From a virus, in IMG/VR virus record IMGVR_UViG_3300047323_000190, positions 1 through 64,000 of that record: a stretch of 64,000 bases of DNA; one strand, given 5' to 3'. Position 1 is the stretch's first letter; each line of letters begins with the position of its first letter. Positions 22,041-30,228 of the stretch are shown piece by piece. The translations under genes were made by a program, and so were the position numbers. The notes beneath the pieces are model-generated. The model did no database searches. It was not told where the DNA came from and saw nothing but the letters and a program-made list of their open reading frames with translations.

Positions 22041-22814
22041 TTATTCGTCTTCGTCGTAGTGCGTGTGGGCGCGCATCCGGCCGATGATCTCAAGCCCGTC
22101 CCGGTCACTGTGAAGCGTGGCGTAGTCGTTATTCAGCGGGATCAGCTCAAATGTCATGATGCCTCGTTCATTGAGCCCAATCTCGCGGTATTTACGAAAC
22201 ACGCCGTCGCCCGACCTGGTACGGGCAAAGACGTACTTCCCAGGCGCCGGCGGTCGCTCGGGATCGATGATAACAACGACTCGGCCTCGTTCAAACGTAG
22301 GCTCCATCGAACTGTCTTCGATGGGGATCGCGAATGTAGACGGGGATGATTCCTTGTGGATGGTGATGCGCCCCAACGGCTCGCCAAGAGTATTGGGATC
22401 AATCAACGCAGTCATTTTTGTAGCCTGCTCGCTAGTTAGGATGGGTATCTCTCGCAGGGGCTGTAAAACGTTTGCGTCAGCAGACCCTGTTGGCCCTCCA
22501 CCAATCCTATGACTACGCGTTGTCAGGGAATCCTTAATCAGATGCCCCTTTTGCCCACTAATTGAAACATCGGATGCACTTGTTTTGTGCTTTGAAATGC
22601 CGAGCATCTCCCCTCGCCCGGTCTCTAGCCACTCCGGTCGAACTCCCAGCGCTCCAGCGAGCTTCAAAATGTGTTTCGTGCCCTGATTCCGACCCCGTTC
22701 TATCTGCGCAATCGTTGACTGAGATACTCCCGACGCCTTTGCTAGTTGTTCTTGCGACATCTCACGGGCCTCGCGGCGGTCTCGGACCCTGTCGCCAAAT
22801 GTTGTGGTAACCAT
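22041..22814 (-). CDS. CI-type lysogeny repressor (HTH plus S24 LexA-like)
   Basis: This 257-residue protein has an N-terminal HTH_3 domain (residues 5-60: FGDRVRDRREAREMSQEQLA, ASGVSQSTIAQIERGRNQGT) and a C-terminal LexA/CI-like S24 domain (residues 150-255: AIPIEDSSMEPTFERGRVVV, PGKYVFARTRSGDGVFRKY). SSMEP carries the catalytic Ser and the Lys of the KYVFAR region is the general-base candidate. RecA-stimulated self-cleavage is expected. The ATG at 22814 lies six bases after a TACGAT box with no ribosome site, so a leaderless message is likely. Confidence 0.9.
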   Translation of the reverse strand: MVTTTFGDRVRDRREAREMSQEQLAKASGVSQSTIAQIERGRNQGTKHILKLAGALGVRPEWLETGRGEMLGISKHKTSASDVSISGQKGHLIKDSLTTRSHRIGGGPTGSADANVLQPLREIPILTSEQATKMTALIDPNTLGEPLGRITIHKESSPSTFAIPIEDSSMEPTFERGRVVVIIDPERPPAPGKYVFARTRSGDGVFRKYREIGLNERGIMTFELIPLNNDYATLHSDRDGLEIIGRMRAHTHYDEDE

Positions 22815-22887
22815 ATTGCAATCGTAATAGGGTCTAGGATTGCTTTGGTACTTGCGTTCCAAGTACAAATGCAATAAGATGTACTTC
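22815..22887. promoter_or_regulatory. cI-cro divergent promoter and operator region
   Basis: AAGTAC half-sites occur at 22847-22853 (minus), 22861-22867 (plus) and 22880-22886 (minus). Rightward TTGCGT (22852-22857), a 17-base spacer and TAAGAT (22875-22880) would start transcription at or near the cro ATG. Leftward TACGAT (22826-22821) sits six bases before the repressor ATG. Confidence 0.65.
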
Positions 22888-23160
22888 ATGAACGCACAAG
22901 CCATCATCTCCGAACTCGTGAACCGCGGCCTGACGCAGCAAGAAATCCAGCGTCGCAGCGGTGTCCATCAGTCTACCGTGTCGGCGCTGCTGACTGGTCG
23001 GCGCGGCAAAAACACGTCCTACGACATTGTCACGAAACTTCAGAAGTTGCTCGAGGAAGTGATAGCTGAGCAAAGCAAATCCATCGACGACGCCCAAAAC
23101 AATCCGGGCGGGAGTTCGGAAAGAAAACTCAAACAAGCGCGCGAACGTAGCGCGATCTAA
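22888..23160 (+). CDS. Cro-like helix-turn-helix protein
   Basis: The 90-residue protein has an HTH at residues 6-45 (ELVNRGLTQQEIQRRSGVHQ, STVSALLTGRRGKNTSYDIV), the divergent partner of the repressor. A polar tail follows. There is no Shine-Dalgarno before the ATG, in line with the predicted leaderless transcript. It should favour lytic growth by binding the shared operators. Confidence 0.8.
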   Translation: MNAQAIISELVNRGLTQQEIQRRSGVHQSTVSALLTGRRGKNTSYDIVTKLQKLLEEVIAEQSKSIDDAQNNPGGSSERKLKQARERSAI

Positions 23161-23168
23161 ACCGAGGA

Positions 23169-23183
23169 CGCCCAAAACGGGCG
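23169..23183 (+). promoter_or_regulatory. boxB-like hairpin downstream of cro
   Basis: CGCCC and GGGCG close a five-base A-rich loop, nine bases after the cro stop. A related hairpin with the same 5' arm (GACGCCCAAAAC) lies inside the end of cro at about 23090. No boxA is visible. Confidence 0.35.
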
Positions 23184-23248
23184 ATTCACCAAAAATATTT
23201 ATCGGGAGCTGGGGGCTGTAGTTCATCTGGGTTCCTTTTTATCGTTTA

Positions 23249-23272
23249 AGCGTCGATGAGACGCTTTTATTT
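23249..23272 (+). terminator. tR1-like terminator between cro and the next gene
   Basis: AGCGTC and GACGCT enclose a five-base GATGA loop followed by TTTATTT. It would stop rightward early transcripts unless antiterminated. Confidence 0.75.
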
Positions 23273-23286
23273 AACGTGAGGCTCAA

Positions 23287-23706
23287 GTGTCCAGTCCAGT
23301 GTCAACTCCCGCCACTCAGTTCGAATTGCCGCTGATGTGTCGTATGAATCGCCCCCTGCGAGTCGAGCAATCTGTAGTCGAATCAATTGTTTGTGAGTCG
23401 GGGCTGATCTTGAAGGCAATCGAACTCTCGAAGTTCAAGTTTATGGAAAAGACCTACGCCGGTTACCTCGGTTTGTCGCCTAGCCAGTTCTCGAAGATCA
23501 AGAACGGTCGCGACGGCGCCGGGAAGGTTTGGCATCTGCCGATTACGACAGTTGCCCGTTTCGAGTGTTTAGTCGGACATACGTTGTTGACTCAATGGAT
23601 CGAGCACCAGCGCGACATGCTCCTGGATGACGAGATGCGGGAGCTTTGGGAACTAGAACAGCGGGTCGCTCAACTGAAATTGAAAAAGGCGAAGGTGGCC
23701 GCATGA
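23287..23706 (+). CDS. Helix-turn-helix early regulator (CII-like position)
   Basis: The 139-residue protein (GTG start) has a FELPLMCRMNRPLRVEQSVVE block and an HTH-like segment KTYAGYLGLSPSQFSKIKNG at about residues 55-74, then a helical C-terminus. Position after the tR1-like terminator and before the replication genes matches CII-type regulators or replication regulators of Burkholderia phages. A short peptide with the same frame is not seen elsewhere. DNA binding is predicted; the target is unknown. Confidence 0.65.
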   Translation: MSSPVSTPATQFELPLMCRMNRPLRVEQSVVESIVCESGLILKAIELSKFKFMEKTYAGYLGLSPSQFSKIKNGRDGAGKVWHLPITTVARFECLVGHTLLTQWIEHQRDMLLDDEMRELWELEQRVAQLKLKKAKVAA

Positions 23707-23876
23707 CCCTGCACAAACGCAACGAACTCGAGCGCGCCCAATGGGACGCGTATCTGGCCCGTCAGGACACGTCGGTAGTCGGGCGTGTTCTGCGGTCGCC
23801 GATCACGTTCGGAATCTGTCTGGCGGCGCTGTGTGCGGTTCCCGTCGTGGCCGTGATTCTTTGTCTGGGGTGCTGA
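23703..23876 (+). CDS. Small membrane protein
   Basis: The 57-residue protein has a polar N-terminus (MTLHKRNELERAQWDAYLAR) and a C-terminal hydrophobic segment (ITFGICLAALCAVPVVAVIL). It starts in an ATGA overlap with the regulator. Function unknown. Confidence 0.6.
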   Translation: MTLHKRNELERAQWDAYLARQDTSVVGRVLRSPITFGICLAALCAVPVVAVILCLGC

Positions 23877-23877
23877 G

Positions 23878-24030
23878 ATGAAACGTGACTTGCTGACCAT
23901 GAAGACGCCGGAGCAGGCCAAGCAAATGGACATGGCTCGCAACATCGCCATGCTTAAAACCAAGCAAGCGAAGCGTCAGCAGGCGCATATGTTGTGCGCG
24001 TCGCTGGTGAGAATGATTCGGGGTAAATGA
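23878..24030 (+). CDS. Small basic protein
   Basis: The 50-residue protein starts MKRDLLTMKTPEQAKQMDMA and is very basic in the middle (MLKTKQAKRQQAH). One base separates it from the gene before and its stop abuts the GTG of the replication gene. Length and composition fit a nucleic-acid-binding peptide, not proven. Confidence 0.55.
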   Translation: MKRDLLTMKTPEQAKQMDMARNIAMLKTKQAKRQQAHMLCASLVRMIRGK

Positions 24031-24852
24031 GTGCTGCGCTATCGCATCCGCAACTGGAATAAGTTTCAGCACTTCAAGGATAGAAAGCCTCCTTGGGTGA
24101 AGTTGTACAGAGACATTTTGGATGACAGAGCATGGCACCGACTCAACCCGGAAGCAGCCAAAACGCTCGTGATGTTGTGGTTGATTGCCAGCGAGAGTGA
24201 CGGCTGGCTTCCGGAACTTGAAGATTTGGCGTTTCGGCTTAGGACTACTGAAAACGCCTTAGAAAACATACTGTTAGAGCTTACTGGAGGATGGTTGGAG
24301 CAAGGTGATATCAGCCTGATATCAGACGGATATCAAGATGATGCACCAGAGACAGAGGGAGAGAGAGAGGAAGAGATAGAGGGAGAGGAAGAAAAATCCC
24401 CCCCTACCCCCCCATCGCCTGACGGCGACGAGGGGTTGATTGGGAGCGACGAGCAAAAGCGGGAACTTGGCGGCACGCCAGCGGAGTACGCAGATGCAAA
24501 GCCCAAGCGGGAACGCAAGGCCGGTGTTTCGTTGAAGACATGGGTTGAAGCCTGCAAGAACGCGGGCGAAAAGCCGATTAGCGAATACAAGCCATTGCTG
24601 GAGTACGCAGAAGGCGTGAGGTTGCCGATGGATTTCATCCAGCTCTGCTGGAACGTCTTCAAGCGCGAACACCTGCAGGATGGCGTGAAGGCAGCGCGAA
24701 GACAGAAGGATTGGCGAAGACATTTTTTGAACTACGTCGAGAAGGGCTACTACAAGCTCTGGTTCTTCACGGCGGACGGGAAATGCGAACTGACTTCGGT
24801 CGGTAAGCAGGCGCAAAGATTTCACGAGAGACCTAACCGGGAAGCGGCATGA
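24031..24852 (+). CDS. O-like replication initiator
   Basis: This 273-residue protein (GTG start) has an N-terminal domain (residues 1-95: NWNKFQHFKDRKPPWVKLYR, DILDDRAWHRLNPEAAKTLV) of the type found in phage replication initiators. A long acidic, Pro-rich linker (about residues 100-145) follows, and then a C-terminal domain (TWVEACKNAGEKPISEYKPL region, WRRHFLNYVEKGYYKLWF). It overlaps dnaB by four bases, and its gene contains iteron-like repeats, as in lambda O. It should bind the origin and load the helicase. Confidence 0.7.
   Translation: MLRYRIRNWNKFQHFKDRKPPWVKLYRDILDDRAWHRLNPEAAKTLVMLWLIASESDGWLPELEDLAFRLRTTENALENILLELTGGWLEQGDISLISDGYQDDAPETEGEREEEIEGEEEKSPPTPPSPDGDEGLIGSDEQKRELGGTPAEYADAKPKRERKAGVSLKTWVEACKNAGEKPISEYKPLLEYAEGVRLPMDFIQLCWNVFKREHLQDGVKAARRQKDWRRHFLNYVEKGYYKLWFFTADGKCELTSVGKQAQRFHERPNREAA
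24307..24396 (+). other. Candidate replication origin inside the O-like gene
   Basis: GATATCA occurs three times at exact 11-base spacing (24307, 24318, 24329), one helical turn apart. A nearly pure purine tract follows (about 24350-24396). Iterons next to a strand-biased tract inside the initiator gene resemble lambda ori. Confidence 0.6.
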
Positions 24853-26219
24853 CGGCAAACGACATTTCGAGAAGCGTTCCACAGGCGGTAGAGGCAGAAC
24901 AGTTCGTGCTCGGCGCCCTTCTGCTGGACAACGACGCAATCGATAGAATCGGCGATCTGAAGACTGAGCATTTCTTCCGAGGCGACCATCGCGCGATCTA
25001 CGGCGAGATCGTCGACATGCTGTCGAACGGCGTCGGCGTCGACGTGCTGACGGTGTACCAGCGCATGCAATCAAAGGGCAGAGCCGATGATTTCGGCGGC
25101 TTGGCCTATCTCAACTCGCTGGTGCAAAACACGGCAAGTTCCGCGAATATCGGTCGCTGGGCTAGCAGCATTCGCGATCGCGCCCAGAAGCGCGGCCTGT
25201 TGTCCGTTGCATCGGAAATCCAGGAGCAAGTCGCGGCGTCGCGTGACGAGGCCAATACGCTGATCGACTCCGCTGCTGCAAAGCTGGAAGCGCTCGCCGA
25301 AGCGCGCATCAAACGCGAGCCGAAGCTGGTCCGCGAACATATGGCTACGCACATGGCCGTTCTCGATGAGCGCATGGAAGGCAAGATGCGCGTCATCCCT
25401 ACCGGCCTTCCTGACCTGGACGACGTTCTGAGCGGCGGCATCCGCCCCGGCAACGTCGTCGTTCTGGGCGCGCGCCCCTCTGTCGGCAAGACGGCATTGG
25501 GCCTCTCCGTGGCGGCGAACGTGGCGCATGACTATGGCGTCCTGGTCCTGTCGCTCGAAATGACGCAGACAGAACTGAATGACCGGCTCATCGCCATGCT
25601 GGGTCGAGTGTCGCTGGACTCAGTGCTGAAGGCGCGCGAGAGCGATTCGAAGTTCTGGAACTCGCTGACAGCCACCGCGCACAAGATCAACGAACTCTCG
25701 CTTGTAACGGACGATCAAGGCGGCGTGAACCTGCTGGACGTTCGAAACAAGACTCGAGCCGCAAAGCGAAAGTACGGCATTGACCTGTTGATTGTCGATT
25801 ATCTCCAACTGATGCATGGCCGCGACGAATCGCAGACGCGTAACTACCAGCTGGAAGAAATCTCGCGCGGCATGAAAGCGCTCGCGAAGGAATTGAGCAT
25901 CGGCGTTATCGAACTCGTCCAATTGAACCGGGCCGCTGACGGCGGCATGCGTTTCAAGATGAAGGACATTCGCGATTGCGGTTCCATCGAACAGGACGCC
26001 GATGTTATCGCTTTCCTGCATCGCCCGATCAAGGACAACCCCGATCTAGGTTCCGACTTCGCAAACTTCGCGTGGCTCCAGGTTGAGAAGAATCGCCAAG
26101 GTGCTTGCCGGGATATCGCCCTTTTCTATCAAGGCGACCAGACGCGGTTCGATTCGTGGTCGGGGCGTTGGCCCGAATCATCCGCGCCGTCGCGTCGCCG
26201 CTCGAAACTGGAGGACTGA
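24849..26219 (+). CDS. dnaB: DnaB-type replicative helicase
   Basis: The 456-residue protein has the DnaB N-terminal domain (residues 10-110: VPQAVEAEQFVLGALLLDND, HFFRGDHRAIYGEI), a linker, and a RecA-like domain with Walker A RPSVGKTALGLS (about residue 210), LSLEMTQTEL, Walker B LLIVDYLQLM (about residue 315) and the IELVQLNRAADGG segment. Length is normal. It would act with the O-like protein at the fork. The C-terminus (DNPDLGSDFANFAWLQVEKN) is also typical. Confidence 0.93.
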   Translation: MTANDISRSVPQAVEAEQFVLGALLLDNDAIDRIGDLKTEHFFRGDHRAIYGEIVDMLSNGVGVDVLTVYQRMQSKGRADDFGGLAYLNSLVQNTASSANIGRWASSIRDRAQKRGLLSVASEIQEQVAASRDEANTLIDSAAAKLEALAEARIKREPKLVREHMATHMAVLDERMEGKMRVIPTGLPDLDDVLSGGIRPGNVVVLGARPSVGKTALGLSVAANVAHDYGVLVLSLEMTQTELNDRLIAMLGRVSLDSVLKARESDSKFWNSLTATAHKINELSLVTDDQGGVNLLDVRNKTRAAKRKYGIDLLIVDYLQLMHGRDESQTRNYQLEEISRGMKALAKELSIGVIELVQLNRAADGGMRFKMKDIRDCGSIEQDADVIAFLHRPIKDNPDLGSDFANFAWLQVEKNRQGACRDIALFYQGDQTRFDSWSGRWPESSAPSRRRSKLED

Positions 26220-26221
26220 CC

Positions 26222-26971
26222 ATGTTCAAGAATGACATGCACAAGCTGTATGCCGCAGCCGAAAAGATCACTGACAAGTGGGGTGTGCTGCGGTTTGTCT
26301 ATCAACAGGAATACGCAAGGATCATCGCAGCGAGCGCTGAGAACATCCGCGGGCGCGTCGATCCCTATTTCGTGAACTGGATGAAGGACGCTTCGCCGAT
26401 CGAAATCCGCGCATGGGGCGATATTCGCGGGCGCTGCACGCCGATGTATCCGCAGTTCCCTCTGTTCAACTACTTCATCGACTTCGCCAATCCGTACCTG
26501 AAGGTCGGCATCGAGTTGGACGGTAAGCAATGGCACGACGCGGAAAAGGATCGCGAGCGCGACGAGTTCCTTGTTTCGGTTGGTTGGCATATCTATCGCA
26601 TCACCGGCTCGGAAGCTAACAAGACCGTCGACCTCCCGCACTATCCGGACGAGTATGACTATGACGAAGAGAAGCGCGAGGCCATCTACGAAGACTACTT
26701 CATGAACTCGTGTGAAGGCATCACCCGCGCAATCGACATCATTTACTTCGAAGGACACAACCCGCTCAAATCGCTGGACGTGTGCTATCGGACGCTTGAC
26801 AAGCACAGATTGGCCGACTTCGAGATTGGTCCTGAGTCGGCGCTGAACGAGTGGGCCTACGAAAACCACATGAAGCGGATATTCGAATCGATGATGTTCA
26901 AAAACCATCCTGAACTCGTTGCTGCGGCAAAGCGCGAGTTGGACGAAACGGATGAGAGCTGGCTCAAATGA
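26222..26971 (+). CDS. Predicted Vsr/DUF559-like nuclease
   Basis: This 249-residue protein has a PD-(D/E)XK-like core at about residues 75-130: NYFIDFANPYLKVGIELDGK followed by QWHDAEKDRERDEFLVSVGW and HIYRITGSE. The pattern Asp...E-x-D-G-K-x-W-H...R-D...GW.....R is that of Vsr-related and DUF559 endonucleases. The following half is helical. It lies between dnaB and the SNF2-type helicase. Nicking or repair activity is predicted; the target is unknown. Confidence 0.7.
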   Translation: MFKNDMHKLYAAAEKITDKWGVLRFVYQQEYARIIAASAENIRGRVDPYFVNWMKDASPIEIRAWGDIRGRCTPMYPQFPLFNYFIDFANPYLKVGIELDGKQWHDAEKDRERDEFLVSVGWHIYRITGSEANKTVDLPHYPDEYDYDEEKREAIYEDYFMNSCEGITRAIDIIYFEGHNPLKSLDVCYRTLDKHRLADFEIGPESALNEWAYENHMKRIFESMMFKNHPELVAAAKRELDETDESWLK

Positions 26972-27123
26972 CCGAATCCGAAGCAAAAGACGTCGCCGAA
27001 GAACTCGCCGACTTGTCGCTAGACGCCAGACGCGCATATCTAGCCGATCTGGCAAAGACAGATGAAGCAGCAGTAGAGCAGATCAAGCAGGCGCTTCTGG
27101 CGCTGTGGGCTGAGAGAACGTAA
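26968..27123 (+). CDS. Small acidic hypothetical protein
   Basis: The protein has 51 residues, helical and acidic (MTESEAKDVAEELADLSLDA start). Both ends fit the operon: it overlaps the nuclease gene by four bases. Function unknown. Confidence 0.55.
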   Translation: MTESEAKDVAEELADLSLDARRAYLADLAKTDEAAVEQIKQALLALWAERT

Positions 27124-27136
27124 GAGAGACGAGAAA

Positions 27137-28564
27137 ATGGAAATGGTTGCAAACAGAGCGGTGAGGACTGCTTACAAGGATTACGAGGCGTTCATCGCGA
27201 GCAAGCAGTTCGCCGACGTGCCGACGGGTTTCGATTGCGCCGTGCCGGTTGGCCCGCTGTTCGACTTTCAGGCCGCCTGCGTCCAGTGGGCACTGAAGCG
27301 TGGTCGCGCTGCGCTGTTCGAGGATACGGGGCTCGGCAAGACGGTCCAGCAGGTGACGTGGGCGAACGAGGTCTGCAAGCACACGGGTGGCAACGTCATC
27401 ATCGCGGCGCCGCTTTGTGTGGCGCAACAGACCATCGAGGAAGCGGAAAAGATCGGCGTCGAGATCAAGTATTGCCGGCACGATTCGGAAGTGGTCGACG
27501 GCATCACGATCACGAACTACGAAATGCTTGACCAGTTCGATCTGGAATCGTTCGTCGGTGTCGTGCTGGACGAGTCGAGCGTTATCAAGTCCGTCAACGG
27601 AAAGACGCGTCAGTTCATCACGGATGCCTTCCGCCGCACGCCATACAAGCTTTCCTGCACTGCAACGCCCAGCCCGAATGACTGGATGGAGCTCGGCAAC
27701 CAGGCGGAGTTCCTTGGCGTCATGACGGCCGTCGAAATGCTGTCGACGTTCTTTACGCACGACGGCGGCGACACGGGCAAGTGGCGCTTGAAGGGTCACG
27801 GCAAGGTCAAGTTTTGGGAATGGATGGCAACGTGGGCGATCTGCATTCGCAGCCCTGCCGATCTTGGCTTCGATGGCTCGGCCTACGTTCTGCCGGGGCT
27901 GAATCTGCATGAGCACGTTGTCTCGGGTGGCGAACTGCTTGACGGGCATCTGTTCCCGGTCGTCGCTCAATCGCTCTCAGAACGTCGCCAAGCGAAGAAA
28001 GCCAGCATCGATTCGCGCCTTGAACTGTCCGCGCGCCTCGCTAACGAGCACGACGGCTCGGTGATCGTCTGGTGCCACCTGAATGAGGAATCGGAACGTC
28101 TGACGAAGATGATTCGCGGCGCAGTGGAGGTGACGGGTTCCATGACGGCGGAGCAGAAGACCGAAAACATCATGGCTTTCACGCACGGCACGGCTCGCGT
28201 GCTGGTTAGCAAGCCTTCGATCTGCGGCGCCGGCATGAACTGGCAGCACTGCAACCAGATGATTTTCGCTGGCATGAATGACAGCTTCGAAGAGTTCTAT
28301 CAAGCCGTCCGCCGCTGCTATCGGTTCGGACAGAAACGGGAAGTCAATGCCCACATCATCACCGCCGATACCGAAGGCGCAGTGAAAGACAACATCAAGC
28401 GCAAGCAGGACCAAGCAAACGCCATGGCCGGTGAAATGGTCGGTTACATGCGCGACCTCACGAAGCAACAAATTCAAGGCGCGTCGAGCGGAACCGAAGC
28501 CTATCGCCCGGCGATGCCTATCACGATCCCTGCATGGGTCATCAAGAACGTGGAGAAAAACTAA
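27137..28564 (+). CDS. SNF2-type superfamily 2 helicase
   Basis: This 475-residue protein has SF2 motifs in order: Q-like FDFQAACVQWAL, motif I EDTGLGKTVQQ (about residue 75), Ia VIIAAPLCVAQQ, motif II VVLDESSVIK (DEAH-like, about 145), motif III LSCTATPSPND, motif V GAGMNWQHCNQMIFAG and motif VI FYQAVRRCYRFGQKR. It is shorter than cellular SNF2 proteins and has no extra domain. It may remodel DNA or remove bound protein. The next gene is a methyltransferase that overlaps its stop by one base. Confidence 0.88.
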   Translation: MEMVANRAVRTAYKDYEAFIASKQFADVPTGFDCAVPVGPLFDFQAACVQWALKRGRAALFEDTGLGKTVQQVTWANEVCKHTGGNVIIAAPLCVAQQTIEEAEKIGVEIKYCRHDSEVVDGITITNYEMLDQFDLESFVGVVLDESSVIKSVNGKTRQFITDAFRRTPYKLSCTATPSPNDWMELGNQAEFLGVMTAVEMLSTFFTHDGGDTGKWRLKGHGKVKFWEWMATWAICIRSPADLGFDGSAYVLPGLNLHEHVVSGGELLDGHLFPVVAQSLSERRQAKKASIDSRLELSARLANEHDGSVIVWCHLNEESERLTKMIRGAVEVTGSMTAEQKTENIMAFTHGTARVLVSKPSICGAGMNWQHCNQMIFAGMNDSFEEFYQAVRRCYRFGQKREVNAHIITADTEGAVKDNIKRKQDQANAMAGEMVGYMRDLTKQQIQGASSGTEAYRPAMPITIPAWVIKNVEKN

Positions 28565-29448
28565 TGAACGTCATCAATCAGGAAATTCACGACCGCTTTT
28601 CGATCTACAACGCCGATTGCGTCGACCTGGCAAGATCGCTGCCGGATAACTCGGTCGATTTTTCGGTCTACAGCCCGCCGTTCGAATCGCTGTTCGTGTT
28701 CAGCAACTCTGAGCGCGACATGGGCAACAACGCATCGAGCGCGGATTTCTGGACGCACTACCGATTCTTGATCGCGGAGCACATTCGCATCATGAAGCCC
28801 GGTCGCCTTATTGCGATCCACTGCATGAACCTTCCGTCGAGCAAGGCGCGCGACGGTTTCATTGGCATCAAGGACTTCCGCGGCGAGATCATCCGGGCAC
28901 ACCAGGACGCCGGCTTTATCTATCACTCGGAAGTGTGCATCTGGAAAGACCCCGTGGTTGCGATGCAACGCACGAAGGCCCTCGGCCTTCTCTATAAGCA
29001 ACTCCGCAAGGATTCGGCCATGAGCCGCCAGGGCATCGCCGACTATCTGGTCGTGATGCGCAAGCCGGGCGATAACCCTGAGCCTGTCGAGCACACAGCC
29101 GAAGGTTTCCCGGTTGACCGCTGGCAGCAGTACGCATCGCCCGTGTGGATGGACATTCAGCAGAGCAAGACGCTCCAGTACATGAGCGCACGCGACAACG
29201 ACGACGAGCGGCACATATCACCCCTCCAGCTGGAAGTGATCGAGCGCGCCATCGATCTGTGGACGAACCCGAATGATCTGGTCTACACGCCGTTTCTAGG
29301 GATCGGAAGCGAAGTCTACGTCGCTTTGAAGATGGGCCGGCGCGGTATCGGCTCGGAGCTCAAGACCAGCTATTTCAAATTGGCCGTCGAGAACTGCAAG
29401 AGCGCCGTTGTCGACAACCAATCGGATCTTTTCGGAGCTGCAGCTTGA
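28564..29448 (+). CDS. Beta-class DNA methyltransferase (N6-adenine or N4-cytosine)
   Basis: The protein of 294 residues has motif IV VYSPPFESLFVF (about residues 36-47, SPPF) before motif I (YTPFLGIGSEVYVALKMGRR, about residues 240-260) and ends EN-type FKLAVEN. This order (IV...I) defines the beta class, with the target-recognition part between. SPPF rather than DPPY favours, but does not prove, N4-cytosine specificity. It may protect phage DNA against host restriction; no cognate endonuclease with clear pairing is adjacent. Confidence 0.85.
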   Translation: MNVINQEIHDRFSIYNADCVDLARSLPDNSVDFSVYSPPFESLFVFSNSERDMGNNASSADFWTHYRFLIAEHIRIMKPGRLIAIHCMNLPSSKARDGFIGIKDFRGEIIRAHQDAGFIYHSEVCIWKDPVVAMQRTKALGLLYKQLRKDSAMSRQGIADYLVVMRKPGDNPEPVEHTAEGFPVDRWQQYASPVWMDIQQSKTLQYMSARDNDDERHISPLQLEVIERAIDLWTNPNDLVYTPFLGIGSEVYVALKMGRRGIGSELKTSYFKLAVENCKSAVVDNQSDLFGAAA

Positions 29449-29732
29449 GACGCATTGCCCGAGTAGACGGAAACCAGGCCGACATCGTGTCGGCCCTCCG
29501 CAAGATCGGCGCAAGCGTCAGCCCGACTCACACGATCGGCGGCGGATTCCCCGATCTCGTCGTCGGGTTCCGCAGGCGCTCTGTGTTGTTCGAAGTGAAA
29601 GACCCGAAGCAGCCGCCGAGCAAACGAAAGCTCACTGACGACGAAGCGATCTGGTTTGGGAATTGGAAAGGCGAAGCATACGTGATCGAAACCGCAGAGG
29701 AAGCGATCGCAATTCTGATGAAGGGGGAATGA
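29445..29732 (+). CDS. VRR-NUC-like small nuclease
   Basis: The 95-residue protein uses a TTG start overlapping the methyltransferase stop. The segment SPTHTIGGGFPDLVVGFRRR has the G-x-P-D of VRR-NUC/PD-(D/E)XK domains and SVLFEVKDPKQPPSKRKLTD gives the E-x-K. A final ETAEEAIAIL helix is typical. Holliday junction resolvase or nuclease activity is expected. Size matches stand-alone phage VRR-NUC proteins. Confidence 0.75.
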   Translation: MRRIARVDGNQADIVSALRKIGASVSPTHTIGGGFPDLVVGFRRRSVLFEVKDPKQPPSKRKLTDDEAIWFGNWKGEAYVIETAEEAIAILMKGE

Positions 29733-29733
29733 C

Positions 29734-30228
29734 ATGCCAGCAAGCAAAAAATCTGGAAGAAAGTACGACCCGAACAAATCCGCCCGTCGCATCGTCTCAT
29801 GGGCGGAACGCAAGGTCGGAGAACGCCCGATCAACGCCGCCGCCCAGCGCGACATCGGTATTGCCGCACACATCGCTTTCGAGCGTTTGCGCAATGGCGG
29901 CGACAAGGAATCTCTGTTCATCCTCGCCACGACGTTCGACGTCGCTCACGAATTGGCCGTCAAAGGCTGTGGCGTGGATTATCTCGCCGAGATCAAAGGC
30001 GGCATGGCGGCATTGGTCCGGGCGAAGAAGGCCGCGAATCTGACCGGCAAATGGATCGTCACTGGCGATGACGCGGAGATGGTCCGGACGACGCTGGAAA
30101 TTCACGATGCACAGCTTGAGGCTGCCGCCCGCGCTGTCGTCGTCAAGGCGCTAAAGGATGTGATGGACCGGGTTGCAACGGGATCGCAAGAGACTGAGTT
30201 TGAAACTTTGATGCTGGAGGCAGCTTAA
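29734..30228 (+). CDS. Hypothetical helical protein
   Basis: This 164-residue protein is helical and has a conserved-looking core HIAFERLRNGGDKESLFILA, then TTFDVAHELAVKGCGVDYL. The C-terminal region is acidic. I recognise no family. It follows the VRR-NUC gene by one base and ends against the triple-HTH gene. Confidence 0.6.
   Translation: MPASKKSGRKYDPNKSARRIVSWAERKVGERPINAAAQRDIGIAAHIAFERLRNGGDKESLFILATTFDVAHELAVKGCGVDYLAEIKGGMAALVRAKKAANLTGKWIVTGDDAEMVRTTLEIHDAQLEAAARAVVVKALKDVMDRVATGSQETEFETLMLEAA

Noticed and set aside
26129-27055. Minus-strand frame of 308 codons
   Set aside because: Antisense to the Vsr-like nuclease; no ribosome site and no recognisable protein.
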